From Mesostigma viride (taxonomy: Eukaryota > Streptophyta > Mesostigmatophyceae > Mesostigmatales > Mesostigmataceae): DNA of 64,000 nucleotides. The translations under genes and the position numbers were made by a program. The notes below the pieces were generated by a model. That model was not told the DNA's origin. It searched no databases and was given only the letters and a program-made list of their open reading frames with translations. Where the stretch lies: positions 62,001 through 126,000 of the forward strand of contig RPFO01001264.1 of the NCBI GenBank assembly GCA_009746045.1. The letters run 5' to 3'. This document shows positions 50,968 through 61,743 of the stretch, piece by piece (within the stretch, counting starts at the first letter, position 1; each line of letters opens with the position of its first letter).

Positions 50968-52043
50968 TTAAATGCATGAAAATGCAACTTTCAAAACTGA
51001 AGTACAATTTGAAAAATGTAGTACAATTCCAGGTGTGCATGGGGGCTGGAGGTAGGTCGGCCATAGCTCCCGTCGCCGTTGTTGCTGCGCCAGGGTCAAG
51101 TCGTCATCAAGGGTGAAGAGAGTCTTCTCGAGCCGCTTGCGGCGTCTGAGAAAAGAAATCTTGTCCGCCGGGGTCTTAAAGGTGAGAAGGAGCGGGGGCG
51201 GCCCTGCCTTACCCCGCGCGCGGGGAAGGCGGTGGGCGGCCAGCTCAATCTCACCGTTAAGGCCCATGCGACCAAGGATTTCTCTCTCAAACGCACGCAA
51301 AAGCTTCTCGGAATTCTCACCTTCCTCCATCTTGAAGTTCTTGACAATGACGTTGAGGCTGCGCTTGGCGAGCTCGGCCTCCTCGCGGAGGTCAAGCGTC
51401 TGCCGTTGAAGCTGGGCTGCGACGGCGGAGGTGGTGGAGGTGGTATGTTGCTTAAGCATGTCCGCCCAGGTGGTGATGGGAGGAGCATCGCCGGCCAGGC
51501 CAGCCGGGGCTGGCTTTGCGGCAATGTCCTTCACCGCCTGGGCGGTGAGGCCTGCGGTGTTCTGCAGAACCTCGATAGCGATGGCGTTGTCCTTAAGACG
51601 CTGGTCGATGTCGCGGAGCTGGGCGGTGATGGCGTCGGAGGTGGGGGTGGTGGCGGTGGAGGAGGCGAGGAGGCTGGAAGTGGCGGTGGAGATGGTGGGG
51701 AGCTCAGCAGCCAGCGTGCCGCCCATCGGCCACCACATCTGCGGCTAGGGGCGTCACGTGCTGTGAGATGGTTGCTTGGAGGTGGAGGAGGAAGGTGGAT
51801 TCGGTCAAGGGGCCGGGAGGGGGTCCAGAGGTCCGTGACAGAGCGGTCAAAGATGGAAAAGAGGGCGCCGAGCTGAAGACGGGGGCGAGACCAGCTGGCC
51901 AGGTTCTCAGCATGTTGTCGGATAGTGAACCGGCCGTCAGGTCCATTGCGGAAGCGGCAAAGGCGTTGAAGGCGTTGGCACATGTCGAGAAGGGAGGCGT
52001 ATGACCCATAAAGCACGAACTCCAGTATCTTGAGGGGTGGCAT
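50968..52043 (-). pseudogene. ORF1p-like pseudogene of the interrupted element
   Basis: Same domains as the 38.8-40.1 kb copy: MCQRLQRLCRF-type N-terminal region (from 52043), frame shifts near 51.73 kb, then AQLRDIDQRLKDNAIAIEVLQ, ITTWADMLKQHT, IVKNFKMEEGENSEKL, EIELAAHRLPRARGKAGPP and LFTLDDDLTLAQQQ. The C-terminal half is closely similar to the other copy and the N-terminal half much less so, suggesting two subfamilies or recombination. The last residues before 50968 run into the inserted element. Confidence 0.75.
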
Positions 52044-52777
52044 GTCGAAAAAGCTGGGTCTGGCTGTTACGTCGCGTAACTTTTGTTGTTGTTACGGACG
52101 TAAATTAGGTCCCTTGTTGCCTCAGCCATTCCGGAGCAGTTCGCTGACTTTCCTAGGCTTACGTGTAGTAAGGACCTTTTGGCCGGTCGGTACCGGGCCT
52201 TGTGACGTGGCACTTGTACAGTATGGTGGTTCGGTGCAGTCGCGCCGCGCTGCGTACTTTAGTAGTGGTCCTTTTATCCTGCGTGTGAACCTTGTGGACG
52301 TGCGTTGGTCCTGTGTGCGAGGGTCGATGTCGGCCCGAGCATACACGCCTGTCGGCGATCATTTATGCAGCAGTTGTCCTTCGTGAATGGCACTCGGCGT
52401 GTGTTAAATGAATTAACACATATTAGCTTGCCCCGTTATGCTCCGTCAAGTCCGATGTTTTTTGCAACGTCACCCACATCTGTTCGGTGCTGCCCCTTGG
52501 CACAAGCTCTACAAACAGGTCGTGGACCGGCTGGATCGCATAGTATCTCCGCACATCTGAACCCTGTGATGCCAGATCTCCTTTGCGGCCGTTCCGAGCT
52601 TGGCACTGGATTCGTTGTCCACATCGTCGCGTCGCTGCCGCAACACGATGTTTTCTGGCATCCGCGGGCTTTTGGTTCCCGCCGCACATTTGAAAGTGCT
52701 GTCCTCCGGCTTTTTGCCTTTGCACCGTGTGCAGTTCTTGGACGTTTGGAATCATGGCATGGCTAACGTGATGACTG

Positions 52778-53118
52778 ACTAGCTAGACCTTTTCAGTGGT
52801 TTTCCATTTGCGGGTATTTCCTCGTAAATGGTGGGAGAGCGATCGCAGCAATGGTGCTCACCACTAGACACTCCCGGCCAGTTAGGCTAGAAACACACGC
52901 CCTGATCAAGCATGCTGTTTCCGGCCCCACCGTCTAGGTCATCTAGTCGCTCCACACGTAAGCCAGCCATAATTTCAATGCACAAGGATACACATTTCCA
53001 TCACCATTCATCTTCATCATCCTGAACGACTCGAAAACGCGGAAAAGATAACGGCAGGCTCGAGCTACCATGGTCCGGATTCTCCCGATTTCTGGCCTGC
53101 GCTGGTTGTCTCTTTGAC
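52778..53118 (+). repeat. Family D, long copy inside the gypsy LTR
   Basis: Runs from ACTAGCTAGACCTTTTCAGTGG to GGTTGTCTCTTTGACA. Nearly identical to 48557-48897 in reverse. Confidence 0.9.
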
Positions 53119-53334
53119 ATATTAGGTAGCTTGGGTCACGGCAGTGTAGTATTGTTTCCTTCGTAGTACCCTGGTTTTAATTACAATTCGTTCAAGTGGC
53201 CCGCCGGAGCGGCTGTACAATTTTTCCCAGTGAGCGCGCTGCCAAGTGTACTTGTGGGCAAATTTTTAGGTGCCCCGTCACTTCGAGGTACTAAAAATTA
53301 GGCTACGGTACGAATTCAGCGAATTTCAGCGAAT

Positions 53335-53845
53335 TTTCAGTCGAACCAAAGGAAGTGACGCCAACTACCAAAAAGTTTCCGTTACGAATTTTCAGCCCAA
53401 CACTCGCGCAAAATGAAGTGACGGCAACTACCAAAAAGTTTCCGTTACGAATTTTCACTTACACACGTTTGCACAAAAGGAAGTGACGGCAACTACCAAA
53501 ACGTTTCCGTTACGAATTTTCAGTCCCACACTTCGCGCAAATTTTAGTAGGGCTGCACGCAAGCTACCTTTCAAAATTTTGCGCTAGTATGGAACGCATT
53601 TCATTCGTCTGGAGGAACGCTGCCCGCCAACTACCCCCGTTCAGAAAGTTCCGCCGAAATTTACCCGAGATTTGGAAATCTGAACGTCCGCGCAAATTTT
53701 AGTAGGGCTGCACGCAAGCTACCTTTCAAAATTTTGCGCAAGTATGGAACGCAATTCATTCGTCCGGAGGAATGCTGCTCGTCAACTGCCCCCGTTCAGA
53801 AAGTTGCGCCGAACTTTACTTGAGATTTGGAAATCTGAACGTGCG
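53335..53845. repeat. Tandem repeats within the LTR (about 62 bp and 155 bp)
   Basis: Three to four units with GGAAGTGACGGCAACTACC and GTTTCCGTTACGAATTTTCA (about 62 bp apart), then two units of 155 bp with AGTAGGGCTGCACGCAAGC and GATTTGGAAATCTGAACGT. Internal LTR repeats often sit in the U3 enhancer. Confidence 0.88.
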
Positions 53846-54137
53846 GTTGGAGTTTCGCGGGGAAACCCAAGTTCCCAAGTAATTCACCAATGACGCGCTT
53901 CGAACACTTGTCCGCTAAAACCTAAGCAGCCGCTCCGGCTGGCCACTTAAACGAAACTTGATTGAGTGACTGAGTTCGGTATATGGCGTATTATAAGGGA
54001 ATGCATTGAGAAGCAGCGTCGTCGCGTCCTAGGTCTTATAGCCAATATAGCTCCTCACTCCTCGGTAGGTGCCTCATCACTAGTTTAGGTAAGGTTAGGC
54101 GAGATGTTTGGGATAGAGTCGAGCCAGGACGTAACAA

Positions 54138-54149
54138 TGGTAGCGGAGG
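54138..54149 (+). promoter_or_regulatory. Possible primer-binding site
   Basis: TGGTAGCGGAGG starts one base after the presumed LTR end and would pair with a tRNA 3' end ...CCTCCGCTACCA. The tRNA could not be named. Confidence 0.4.
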
Positions 54150-55277
54150 TTTAGGTAGACGCGACGAAGTTCCCTTGCAACCCTATACGCCAGAGGCCTT
54201 CCGCGGCCAGGGCACAGAAGAAGACAACCTCTTGACAGGTAATGGGCGGGTCGCCGTCAAGCTAGGGGGGTAGTGCTGCCCGATTCGGGACACGCCCTGC
54301 CTAGAAGTTAGACCTGCTCAAAGCGGATGAACTCCTCACGTAGCTAGTTCCTTTTCCTTTTCCTTTTCCATCTGTGTGTGCATTTCCTTGCTGGGTGCTG
54401 TTTGACGTTAGCTAGTGGGTTTGACGGTTCAATAGTGATGGATAGTGGGACGATTATGTAGCGTCCCTTTAGACTACACCTCTTTTCCGTGCACGCTGCT
54501 GCGTTTTCTTATATGCTCGTTAGCTCTAGGCGAGCATCATAGATGCTTTGTGGGGGGGGAGGAGAGGTAGGACCTCCTCCACCTCAAGTGCCTCCTATCC
54601 GTTCATTAGGAATCGGCTAGAATAGGAAAGTGCCTAGGAATAGATTCGGCTAGTCGCCGATGCTAGAACGTTGTTCATCGCCTTCCACTCTCTTTTACGC
54701 TTGGATGTATATGCCTATGTTTAGACCCTTGTGGTTGGTGTTGTACCCCACAGCAGGAGTTCCTCGGCTACGGCGTTGGTCATCGACGACCATTTGGGCG
54801 CCATCTTTCAACGACTCCCATATCAGTGTCTACTATTGCCTATGAAACCTGATCGGTCTTCCCCTACCCCTGCCTTCAAGGTACAAGGTAACCCTACTGA
54901 TACCCCTAAGGTTAGGGCTGCCCAGCAACGGGCCAGTGAGCCAATACGTCCTCCCCCTGTCACTATACTTCTACCCTTCCTGCAGCCCCTACCTCTGGTG
55001 CTGTACCCCCAAGACGTTCTTTTCCTGCTCCTCTTGCTCGCCCTTCGGTAGATAGCCTTGTTTTGGTTTCACTACCTCCATCTCCCCCTCGTCCTACGGT
55101 GTCATCCTCCTCTAGTGTAGATACTCCTCTCACCTTAGAGTTTGGCTCCCTATCCATTACTGTTATTAAAAAGGATTGATTTTACTTGTTTTCCTCTCTT
55201 AGGACATTAAAAGTTTTTCCTTTTTGCTTTCCTTGCTTTAAATTAGGGCGTTGTCCTCCTCCTTATTGCAACCTTAA
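54150..55277 (+). other. Gypsy leader region
   Basis: Untranslated leader between LTR and gag, with scattered short frames and Pro/Ser-rich pieces from 54.8 kb onward (DRSSPTPAFKVQGNPTDT) that may be an eroded first gag exon or frame. Confidence 0.4.
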
Positions 55278-57009
55278 TTGTTTTTCCTCAAACTGAACAT
55301 GGATCTAGTGGGTGGAGAGATGTCACCTATACCTACCACTAATAATTCTAATAATGCCAACAACAACAATAATAATAATAATAATAATAACAATCGTCGT
55401 CCCTCTGTCACCCCTCCTACCTATGAACAACGTATGCAAGTCAGATTTAGTGATGACCCTTCCCTTACCTTGAACCAGGCCCCTGCCCCTCTTGCAACCT
55501 TGGCTCAACCCCCCAGCAGGTCCTCACTAACTAACAATGTTTCTAGGCCTCCTTCCCACTCTGTGCCTTCCATGCCTGCTTTTAACACGGGTCGTACCTC
55601 TGCCCCTGTCGGCCCCTCTGGGCGCCCTAGTGCAGTTCCATTTTACCCACCTGCTTCCTGGTCCTACCCTGAGACGGCCTATGAGGCAGCCCAGGTCCCT
55701 ACCCGTGTGGCTGATTTAGAAGTAATAGTGATTTCAGCACCATGCCCCTAGATGATAGAAATTATGATCATTTTGCCTACTCCTCTCTTCGTGAGCAATA
55801 TACTGTTCCTTTCTCCTATGGGCACCAGTCTGAAACGGTGGCCCCTTCTCGACCCCTACCCAAAACCTTTCCTCTTCCTTCCTTCTATCCCGCTTATGTA
55901 GCAGTGGAAGATAGTGGCCCTATGGGAAAAACTGACTCTTCGAATCCCCCTAAGCCTCCTGCTCTTCCCCTCTTTGCTAACCTTCCCAATTAGCTGGATG
56001 TCAAGTCTACCCCTCAACAGTTTTTCACTTTTATTATGTTGCTTACCCAGAACACAGAGTCGTGGCAGAATCATAATAGATGGCGTCTCTCTGATGCTGT
56101 TTTAGTCCCTCACTATCTTACTACCTGTATTACCCCTGAGCTTGCCAACCTCATCCAGTGTGAATCCTTGGCCTCTCATGCCTACCCTAACTCAGTAGCA
56201 GGATTGTTTTAGCGGTTAGAGAGCCATTTAGTTCCTCCTGATGCAGATTGGCAGGATAGATTAGCCTTTGGTACTTTGCAGCAAGGTACTAAACCGTTTA
56301 AGGAATATATGAAAGAACTTGATGCACAGATGGTACGAATTAGGGATTTGTCGGGCGCAGAAGTACGTGCTCGTTTCCTTCAAGGCCTCAGTAGACCCTT
56401 ATTACGTGAGGTAAAACGCCAGTTCTCTGCCTACCGTTTCACTGATCTGCCCCTCAAGCATGTGCGACAACGTCTATTAAAGAGTAGCAGATTTCTTTAC
56501 CACTCCTCTTCCTACCCATCTCCTCCGTGTTGCTGATTGCATGTATTCTGTATGCTCATGCTCCTTTGTGTACTAGGGTTCATAACCTTGTCCTCACTCC
56601 TGAAGAAGAATAGGCATATGTAGAAGAATTCGATATTTGCGTTACAGATATATCTGCATTGGATGTGTCTCACATCTCGTGTTATCATTGTCATGAGGTG
56701 GGCCATCTTAAGGCGGAGTGCCCCAAGTTCCTTTCTGGTGCTCCCCCTCATCCCGATGCTCGCCCTCCTCGTACCCCTCAGCGTGCTCCTATTCGTCCCA
56801 CTCCAGGACGCATTCCCTCAGCTACCCCTAGTAGGCTGAATGTTGTGCAGACAGGACCCTCAGGGTTCCCCTATGATAATCAGGCTCCTGCACCCTCTTC
56901 GCTCCCTCGCGACCCTCCAGCAGTGGCTTTTTCGCCAGGGACTTCTTCGGGGTTAGTCCCAATGGATGTGGGGGGGAGGGGGAACAGTAGGCCTGTCAGC
57001 CGGGGGTAA
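55278..57009 (+). pseudogene. Ty3/gypsy gag with CCHC zinc knuckle, several stops
   Basis: Frames join as one decayed gag. The N-terminal Asn-rich, Pro-rich part is at 55278-55751. The 55742-56536 stretch includes QNHNRWRLSDAVLVPHYL and QQGTKPFKEYMKELDAQMVRI, RARFLQGLSRPLLREVKRQF, typical of the gypsy retrotransposon Gag capsid domain. 56659-57009 carries CYHCHEVGHLKAEC (56680-56721), a Cys-x2-Cys-x4-His-x4-Cys nucleocapsid knuckle. At least two in-frame stops and shifts break it. Confidence 0.85.
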
Positions 57010-57858
57010 CCTGGACAGGTCCTTAGATAGTACCCCAGATAATAATTTTTGCCTGCCTGTTTTCATAACTTCTGTAGGAGCTGAATCATCCCTACCCTTA
57101 CGTGTTCGTCCTCTTATGTTTTGGAATGGTGGCTTAACCGTTCCCCACACTGTTGTAGACCCCTTCTTGCATGCTGATGAACTTTTGAATGTCTGTGTGT
57201 TAGTGGATAGCGGTGCGGCTAGCTCCTTTGTGAGCGAGGCCCTAGTTAGGCGTTTAGAACTAGTCCCTATCCCTCACACCAAGCCTGTCACTGTTCATTA
57301 TGCTGACGGTCGCACCAGTCATTCCCCGGGTACGGTGTCCCTTCCCCTGGTCATACAAGGACGTACTGTCAACCTGACGGCCACTATAGGCCCTATCACT
57401 ACCGCTGATGTATTACTAGGATTAGATTGGCACCAGGATAATAAGATTACCATTAATTATGTTACCATGGTCATTTGGTTTCCAGATAGCTCTTACTGGG
57501 TACCAGAACGTCATTATAAAGTAGAAAATTTATCCTTGGTAGATATTACTCCTCCTACACCTGTTGATCCTCCTGTAAGACCTATACCTGAAGTATTAAT
57601 GTCCAATGATGAGTTGCGATCTGAATTAAAGGAATATGGATATTTATTATGTATGTTCCTTCAGTTAGAAGTACAGGAGATACCTATCACTAATAATAGT
57701 GTGGATATAGATGTAAACACAGTGGATACAATAGGAGTGGGATATACTGAAAACGAAATAGTAAGATACATGGCTGTGATAGATTCCTCCAAAGTTTTTG
57801 AAGAAAAGAGTCCTTCTTATCCTCCTCCTCGTTCTGTTTTACACCGTGTAGTTATTAA
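56966..57858 (+). pseudogene. Ty3/gypsy pol: aspartic protease, frame cut by a TTAA element
   Basis: One open frame with the retropepsin active site in VCVLVDSGAASSFVSEALV (D-S-G near 57203), PVTVHYADGRT, and the second conserved block TTADVLLGLDWHQDN. It then continues through an Ile/Asp/Asn-rich linker to SVLHRVVI at 57858. The following frame to 57940 belongs to the inserted element. The frame resumes at 59581. Confidence 0.88.
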
Positions 57859-59576
57859 CTCGTCGTCTGTCCCTGGTCCTCTACGGAGGACTGAGTTGAA
57901 CTCAGTCCTCTCTAGAGGACCGAGTTTTTGGGTTTCGTAGAAAATTCGCCCCGGTCAGAATGTTTGACAAAAAAATTCTCTCAAAATTTATTCAAATACT
58001 ACGTGAAAAGATCTTTCTTGGACATATTTTTGGGATTTTTTTGGATTTGGTATGCGCGGCTAACTGTACGGTCAAAGTACAGGTGGTAAGGGTACTTTTC
58101 CACGTGAAACGCGAGTTCCGGAAATGCACGACCTAGCCATGGCGGCTCGCGCCCATGCATGCAGTTTACGTTTGCGGACGAGTTAGCCGTCCAAACTCAG
58201 TAAATAGATTTAACATGCCCTAAAGATGATATAAATCAATTTTTAGCTCGCGGGGATGCGATTTACCCGGTGTCGGCACTGTTCTTGCTGGAAAAAACTG
58301 CGATAAGGCAGGTCGACGGAATTGATTACTGCGCTTGCTTTCCGGCGCGATTTCAATGGCTGATAGGTTTCTTTCTACATTTTAACATGATTTGTATTAG
58401 AATATATTGAGTGACAGTATAGATTTGATGATCTCGACCATTCTGTCACGTCATGGTCTATGTGCCGCAAAGTGCCACTTTTGCGGGCACCGCCTGGGCC
58501 AAGGTAACGCCAGCCGTGCCAGGTAAAGCCGGATAATCGTTGCCTCTTCGTTCCTTGATGTTCGTACATGAGTTTAAGCTTGCGAGGCGTTGTCAGGTTC
58601 AAGTCTTGATGCTCTTTCTTGACCGTTGCCTGCCCCTCTCTAAAACCCCCTTTTCAGATGATGTTAGCAGGCATTTGCCTTAACCCAGTGTAGTTGTGCA
58701 GGGTTTTAGGAGCTGTGCAGGTTTAAACACCTTCATAGATGTTAGTTATTCTTTTGCTACGTTCATACTGCATGATTGTGTGGCCACGGGCTGCGTCAAG
58801 GGTGCATTCAAGCTTTTACGTGTGAGTGAAAAGTCTTGGTGACAAACCACTGCCATCATGTGCCAGCAACTATGTTGGCCACATCATGGCAAGGCAAAAC
58901 AGTTATAGCCATATCTATTGTTGTTTGAAACAATGGAAATATGCTTAACCTACCCATTATATTGGTGGTTGACACTTATAGCATAACCCTTTGTTGGTAG
59001 GTATCCAAGCCCATTCCCTACATGCATGCATAGGCTCTCACTACATGATAAGGTATGATATACCTGAAGTATGATGATGCAAGTGTGTTGTCCTGTAATG
59101 CTTGAAGGGAAATGAGTTGATTGGGATGGTTGGTGGCCACGGTGATGTAGTATGACCGCACTTACATGCTAGCAAAGTTAGCAAAAGTTCCATTCCTCTC
59201 CTGAGGACTGAGAGTTTTTTAATTGTTTCAGGCAGTTGCAGTGGCCAAATGGAGCCCAGTTTTTTGCCACGCTTCAAGAACTATGTTGTTTACATGCCTA
59301 TATTTTTTCTTCATGCACCAGGATTTGATTGAATTTTTCCCACTCGTTCTTATCCCGAAAAATGCAAATTCGCGAGGGGCGCCCAACGTCCGTGTCATTT
59401 TCAGGTGTTCGGGTCAAGTTTTCACATATGCAGTATTTTTGCCAACAAAATGATATCTAGTACACCCCAGATCCACATCAAAACATTTGGGATGGACCCC
59501 CCACCTAGTCGCTACACGCGGTTGAAAATTGTCAACTCAGTCCTCCTGTGAGGACTGAGTTGGGACAGACGACGAG
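57859..59576. mobile_element. 1,718-bp element with 15-bp perfect TIRs and TTAA target duplication
   Basis: Left CTCGTCGTCTGTCCC (57859-57873) and right GGGACAGACGACGAG (59562-59576) are perfect inverted repeats. TTAA flanks both (57855-57858 and 59577-59580). Removing the element and one TTAA rejoins the gypsy pol frame as ...HRVVI-KDGAVPTHSPMYRMGP, which proves the insertion. Inside each end the sequence AACTCAGTCCTC appears in both orientations and forms short hairpins. No transposase frame. TTAA duplications are the mark of piggyBac-type elements; this is a non-autonomous one by structure only. Confidence 0.93.
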
Positions 59577-59670
59577 TTAAGGACGGTGCAGTTCCTACGC
59601 ACTCTCCGATGTATAGAATGGGCCCTACCGAGTTAAAGGAACTAAAACAGATTTTAGTGTCACCAGAGTG
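59577..59670 (+). pseudogene. Ty3/gypsy pol continuation, start of reverse transcriptase
   Basis: KDGAVPTHSPMYRMGPTELK then ELKQILVSPE and a stop. The YRMxPxELxELK motif marks the start of gypsy RT. The rest of RT, RNase H and integrase are absent, so the element is truncated here. Confidence 0.85.
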
Positions 59671-59835
59671 AGATCATACGCCGTATAATACGGTATAATA
59701 CGGTATAATACGTAATACGCTGGCTTTTAGCGTATAATTTTTCATACGTAATACGTTTTAGCGCATAATGACGTATAATACCGTATAATGCCGTGTTTTC
59801 CGCGTTTTTTTTACGTTTTGCGCGGCTAGGATGCC
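59671..59835. repeat. Degenerate TACGGTATAA/GTATAATACG repeat cluster
   Basis: CGTATAATACGG-like motifs occur about ten times in both orientations and can pair locally. A minus-strand frame across it (60247-59660, 195 codons) ends in Tyr/Ile/Arg-rich repeats produced by this cluster. It begins exactly where the gypsy sequence stops. Confidence 0.75.
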
Positions 59836-61740
59836 AGAACGACAGGGCAACGATTTGAAGCCACAGATTTCGTATCTCTACTAAGTACTGACCCGTCTGA
59901 ACTTTCACAATTCGACGCGATCTTATTTTGACGTTGTGGTGCACAGTGCGCGCACCGTGCGGAGGTGGCCATGGCGACGTGCGTTCCGTTAAAATATGGC
60001 TAATCCAGCGGGCGACAGGCGAAAAAATTAAGCCGATGGTTAAAAGTGATGTTCTATTATGATGTTTCATAGCAAGATCTGCACTATTTGCAAATTCGCT
60101 GCCTTTGTTGGTACAGATTTGCACGGGGGTCTCATCCAACGTCAATTTGGCCGCGATGAATAATCTAGCATGTGTGCCTGCGACGGTAGAACTCGACATT
60201 CGTGGGTTATTTTGATGCAGCAAGAGCCGTTTAGTAACGGACACCATGAAAATAACCTAATGTTAATCAGCCGGCCGTCCTAAATTTAGGACTTGGTCCT
60301 AAAAAGTCCTAAGGTCACTATAACCGAGGTACCGGGCAGGGGGGGTCACTATATGGTCCATACCCCTGGAAGCTCCTATTCGGGCCAGGATGAAGAAAAC
60401 TCTTGTGCGGGGACGAGTGCGGAGGTCCGGCGCATTACCGCACTTGCAGTTTCAGCACCCAACAAAGCGCTGCGCCGACGAGGAGCATTGCGCGCCAGCT
60501 ACGGCCCTACGCGCCTGTGTCCATGTTTGGCGCGAGCTTTGGCGCGTAAATTAAAAACAGCTGTGACAGGTTTACCTAGATCACAAATTTCACAAGTTGG
60601 AGCGACGAGTCACGAGTCACGACCATGGAGGACATCGTTGAATTGTGATGCTACTAGCCAGACTCGAGCTCGCTGGCACTCAAGTTCGTGGCACCCTCTA
60701 CATTTATTCCTCTTTACGCTTCTTGTAACTAGATGACTGGTTTACCGGTGTGTGCAACATCTGAATCGGCACGACGAAAAGGCGAAATATGTTGTAATTA
60801 AGATCAGTTCCTGGAATAAACTTGTAAGCTGCGCAGGGGCGGGTAGGTTTGCTACGTGCGACCGTCATCTTTTGCTTTCAAATTCCTGTTCGCCTTTCGT
60901 GCTCGACGCGGGGGGGGAGCCGGCTGTTGACATCCACTGCAACAACGAGCTCATGATTCGCAGATTTCATGGCCGCGCCGGCCCGTCCCGGCAGCATTTA
61001 ATTTGCTGCTTGAACAGCAGCAGGCAGGGTGTGCTGGTGGCCCTTCTCGCGATTTCCCTAGCGGTTGGTCAACGGCATCGTTTGGATGTCTGCCTTAGGT
61101 GAGGCGTTGCGCCCACAAAACCTTTATTTGGGTTCCTGTTCAAGTGGCGCATAATAACATGAAGACTTGTTTCGCCTTGCTGAACAACCCCACTTGCCAG
61201 CCCGTACTCGTCATCACATTCCTCGCCCGGCATAGCATGTGCGTTGAGAAGACGCAGCCTTATCGGCCCGTTCCCGATGTTCACATTATGAGCCGAAGTT
61301 ATTACAGCCCCTGCGCCTAGTGTCACTGCAATGTGAACTAATGATTCCTTTCCGCTTTTGTGATCGTAACCCGCTTATCAGAATCAGGCGGTGTTCTTCT
61401 CGTTGAAGGGCATGTGGTGATGCATAAGTGTGCGGGGGTGCCTGCGGTCTGCCATCCAAAATGTCTTCTTGTTGTGACTTTCAACCCCCGTAACTAGAAA
61501 AAAGTAACGCGGGTAATTATTAGAGAGCTTACTTACTACCTTATTTTCTAGATTCCAGAATTTTTGCTGGAGATTTTAGCGCCATGCCATGGGGCTTGGT
61601 GGCGCATGTGTGTAGAGAAAGGGCAGTGGCCGGTTAATAAGCCTGCAACCAGGGGATGCACTCGAGATGTTCGGCACAACCCCGCTGTACTCGGTCGATA
61701 GCGTGCTGTTAACAAGCACTCGACCCTAAGAATCTGGAGG
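59836..61740. other. Unassigned region
   Basis: No gene supported. A CCTAAATTTAGGACTTGGTCC-type hairpin lies at 60279-60312. A plus-strand frame at 60293-60736 and short frames at 60752-61320 have mixed composition but no domain, splice support or repeats. Confidence 0.4.
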
Positions 61741-61743
61741 CTG

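Larger units (their letters stand above)
43232..51044. mobile_element. 7,813-bp inverted-repeat element packed with satellites, no transposase
   Basis: Left end CCCCAGGCACACCTGGATTT then GTACTACA; right end (reverse complement) CCCCATGCACACCTGGAATT then GTACTACA: 26 of 28 positions match. GCT flanks both sides (43229-43231 and 51045-51047) and occurs once in the uninterrupted LINE copy, so it is a 3-bp target duplication. Short imperfect similarity continues inward. The octamer arrays nearest each end are inverted relative to each other. The interior holds a 184-bp satellite, microsatellites, a 0.5-kb palindrome, a family D copy and further satellite. No long non-repetitive frame exists, so it is non-autonomous. 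A 3-bp duplication is seen with CACTA and PIF/Harbinger elements, but the termini fit neither signature. Confidence 0.8.
42621..52074 (-). mobile_element. LINE-like ORF1 element interrupted by a 7.8-kb insertion
   Basis: Tail (TTGAATTGAATTG), 3' UTR and the ORF1 end (LRQTKAGQPVYWKGAAIYV) lie at 42621-43231. The ORF1 frame resumes at 51045 with RRRELWPTYLQ and continues to about 52043. The join GCCGGAG-CTGGAGGTAGG is unbroken in the copy at 38.8 kb, which shows that these halves were one element. The far end at 52074 abuts a gypsy LTR. Confidence 0.85.
52075..54136 (+). mobile_element. Probable 5' LTR of a Ty3/gypsy retrotransposon (2.06 kb)
   Basis: Begins TGTTACGTC and ends GACGTAACA, a nine-base perfect inverted terminus with TG...CA ends. 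It is directly followed by a possible primer-binding site. A TATA-like TATTATAAG lies at 53989-53997, near the expected promoter distance. It contains a family D copy (52778-53118) and two tandem repeats. The matching 3' LTR is not in the window, so the boundary is inferred. Confidence 0.55.

Noticed and set aside
43232-51044. Centromere core
   Set aside because: The satellites are too few, flanked by inverted ends and inserted in a LINE copy; a mobile or captured segment fits better.
48557-53118. The two long family D copies as terminal inverted repeats of one 4.6-kb transposon
   Set aside because: Such an element would straddle the right boundary of the 7.8-kb insertion and part of the split ORF1, which conflicts with the clean rejoining of the LINE. 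Independent copies are simpler.
59660-60247. Minus-strand frame of 195 codons
   Set aside because: Its C-terminal third is translated simple repeat; no domain, no splice support, and it overlaps the end of gypsy pol on the other strand.
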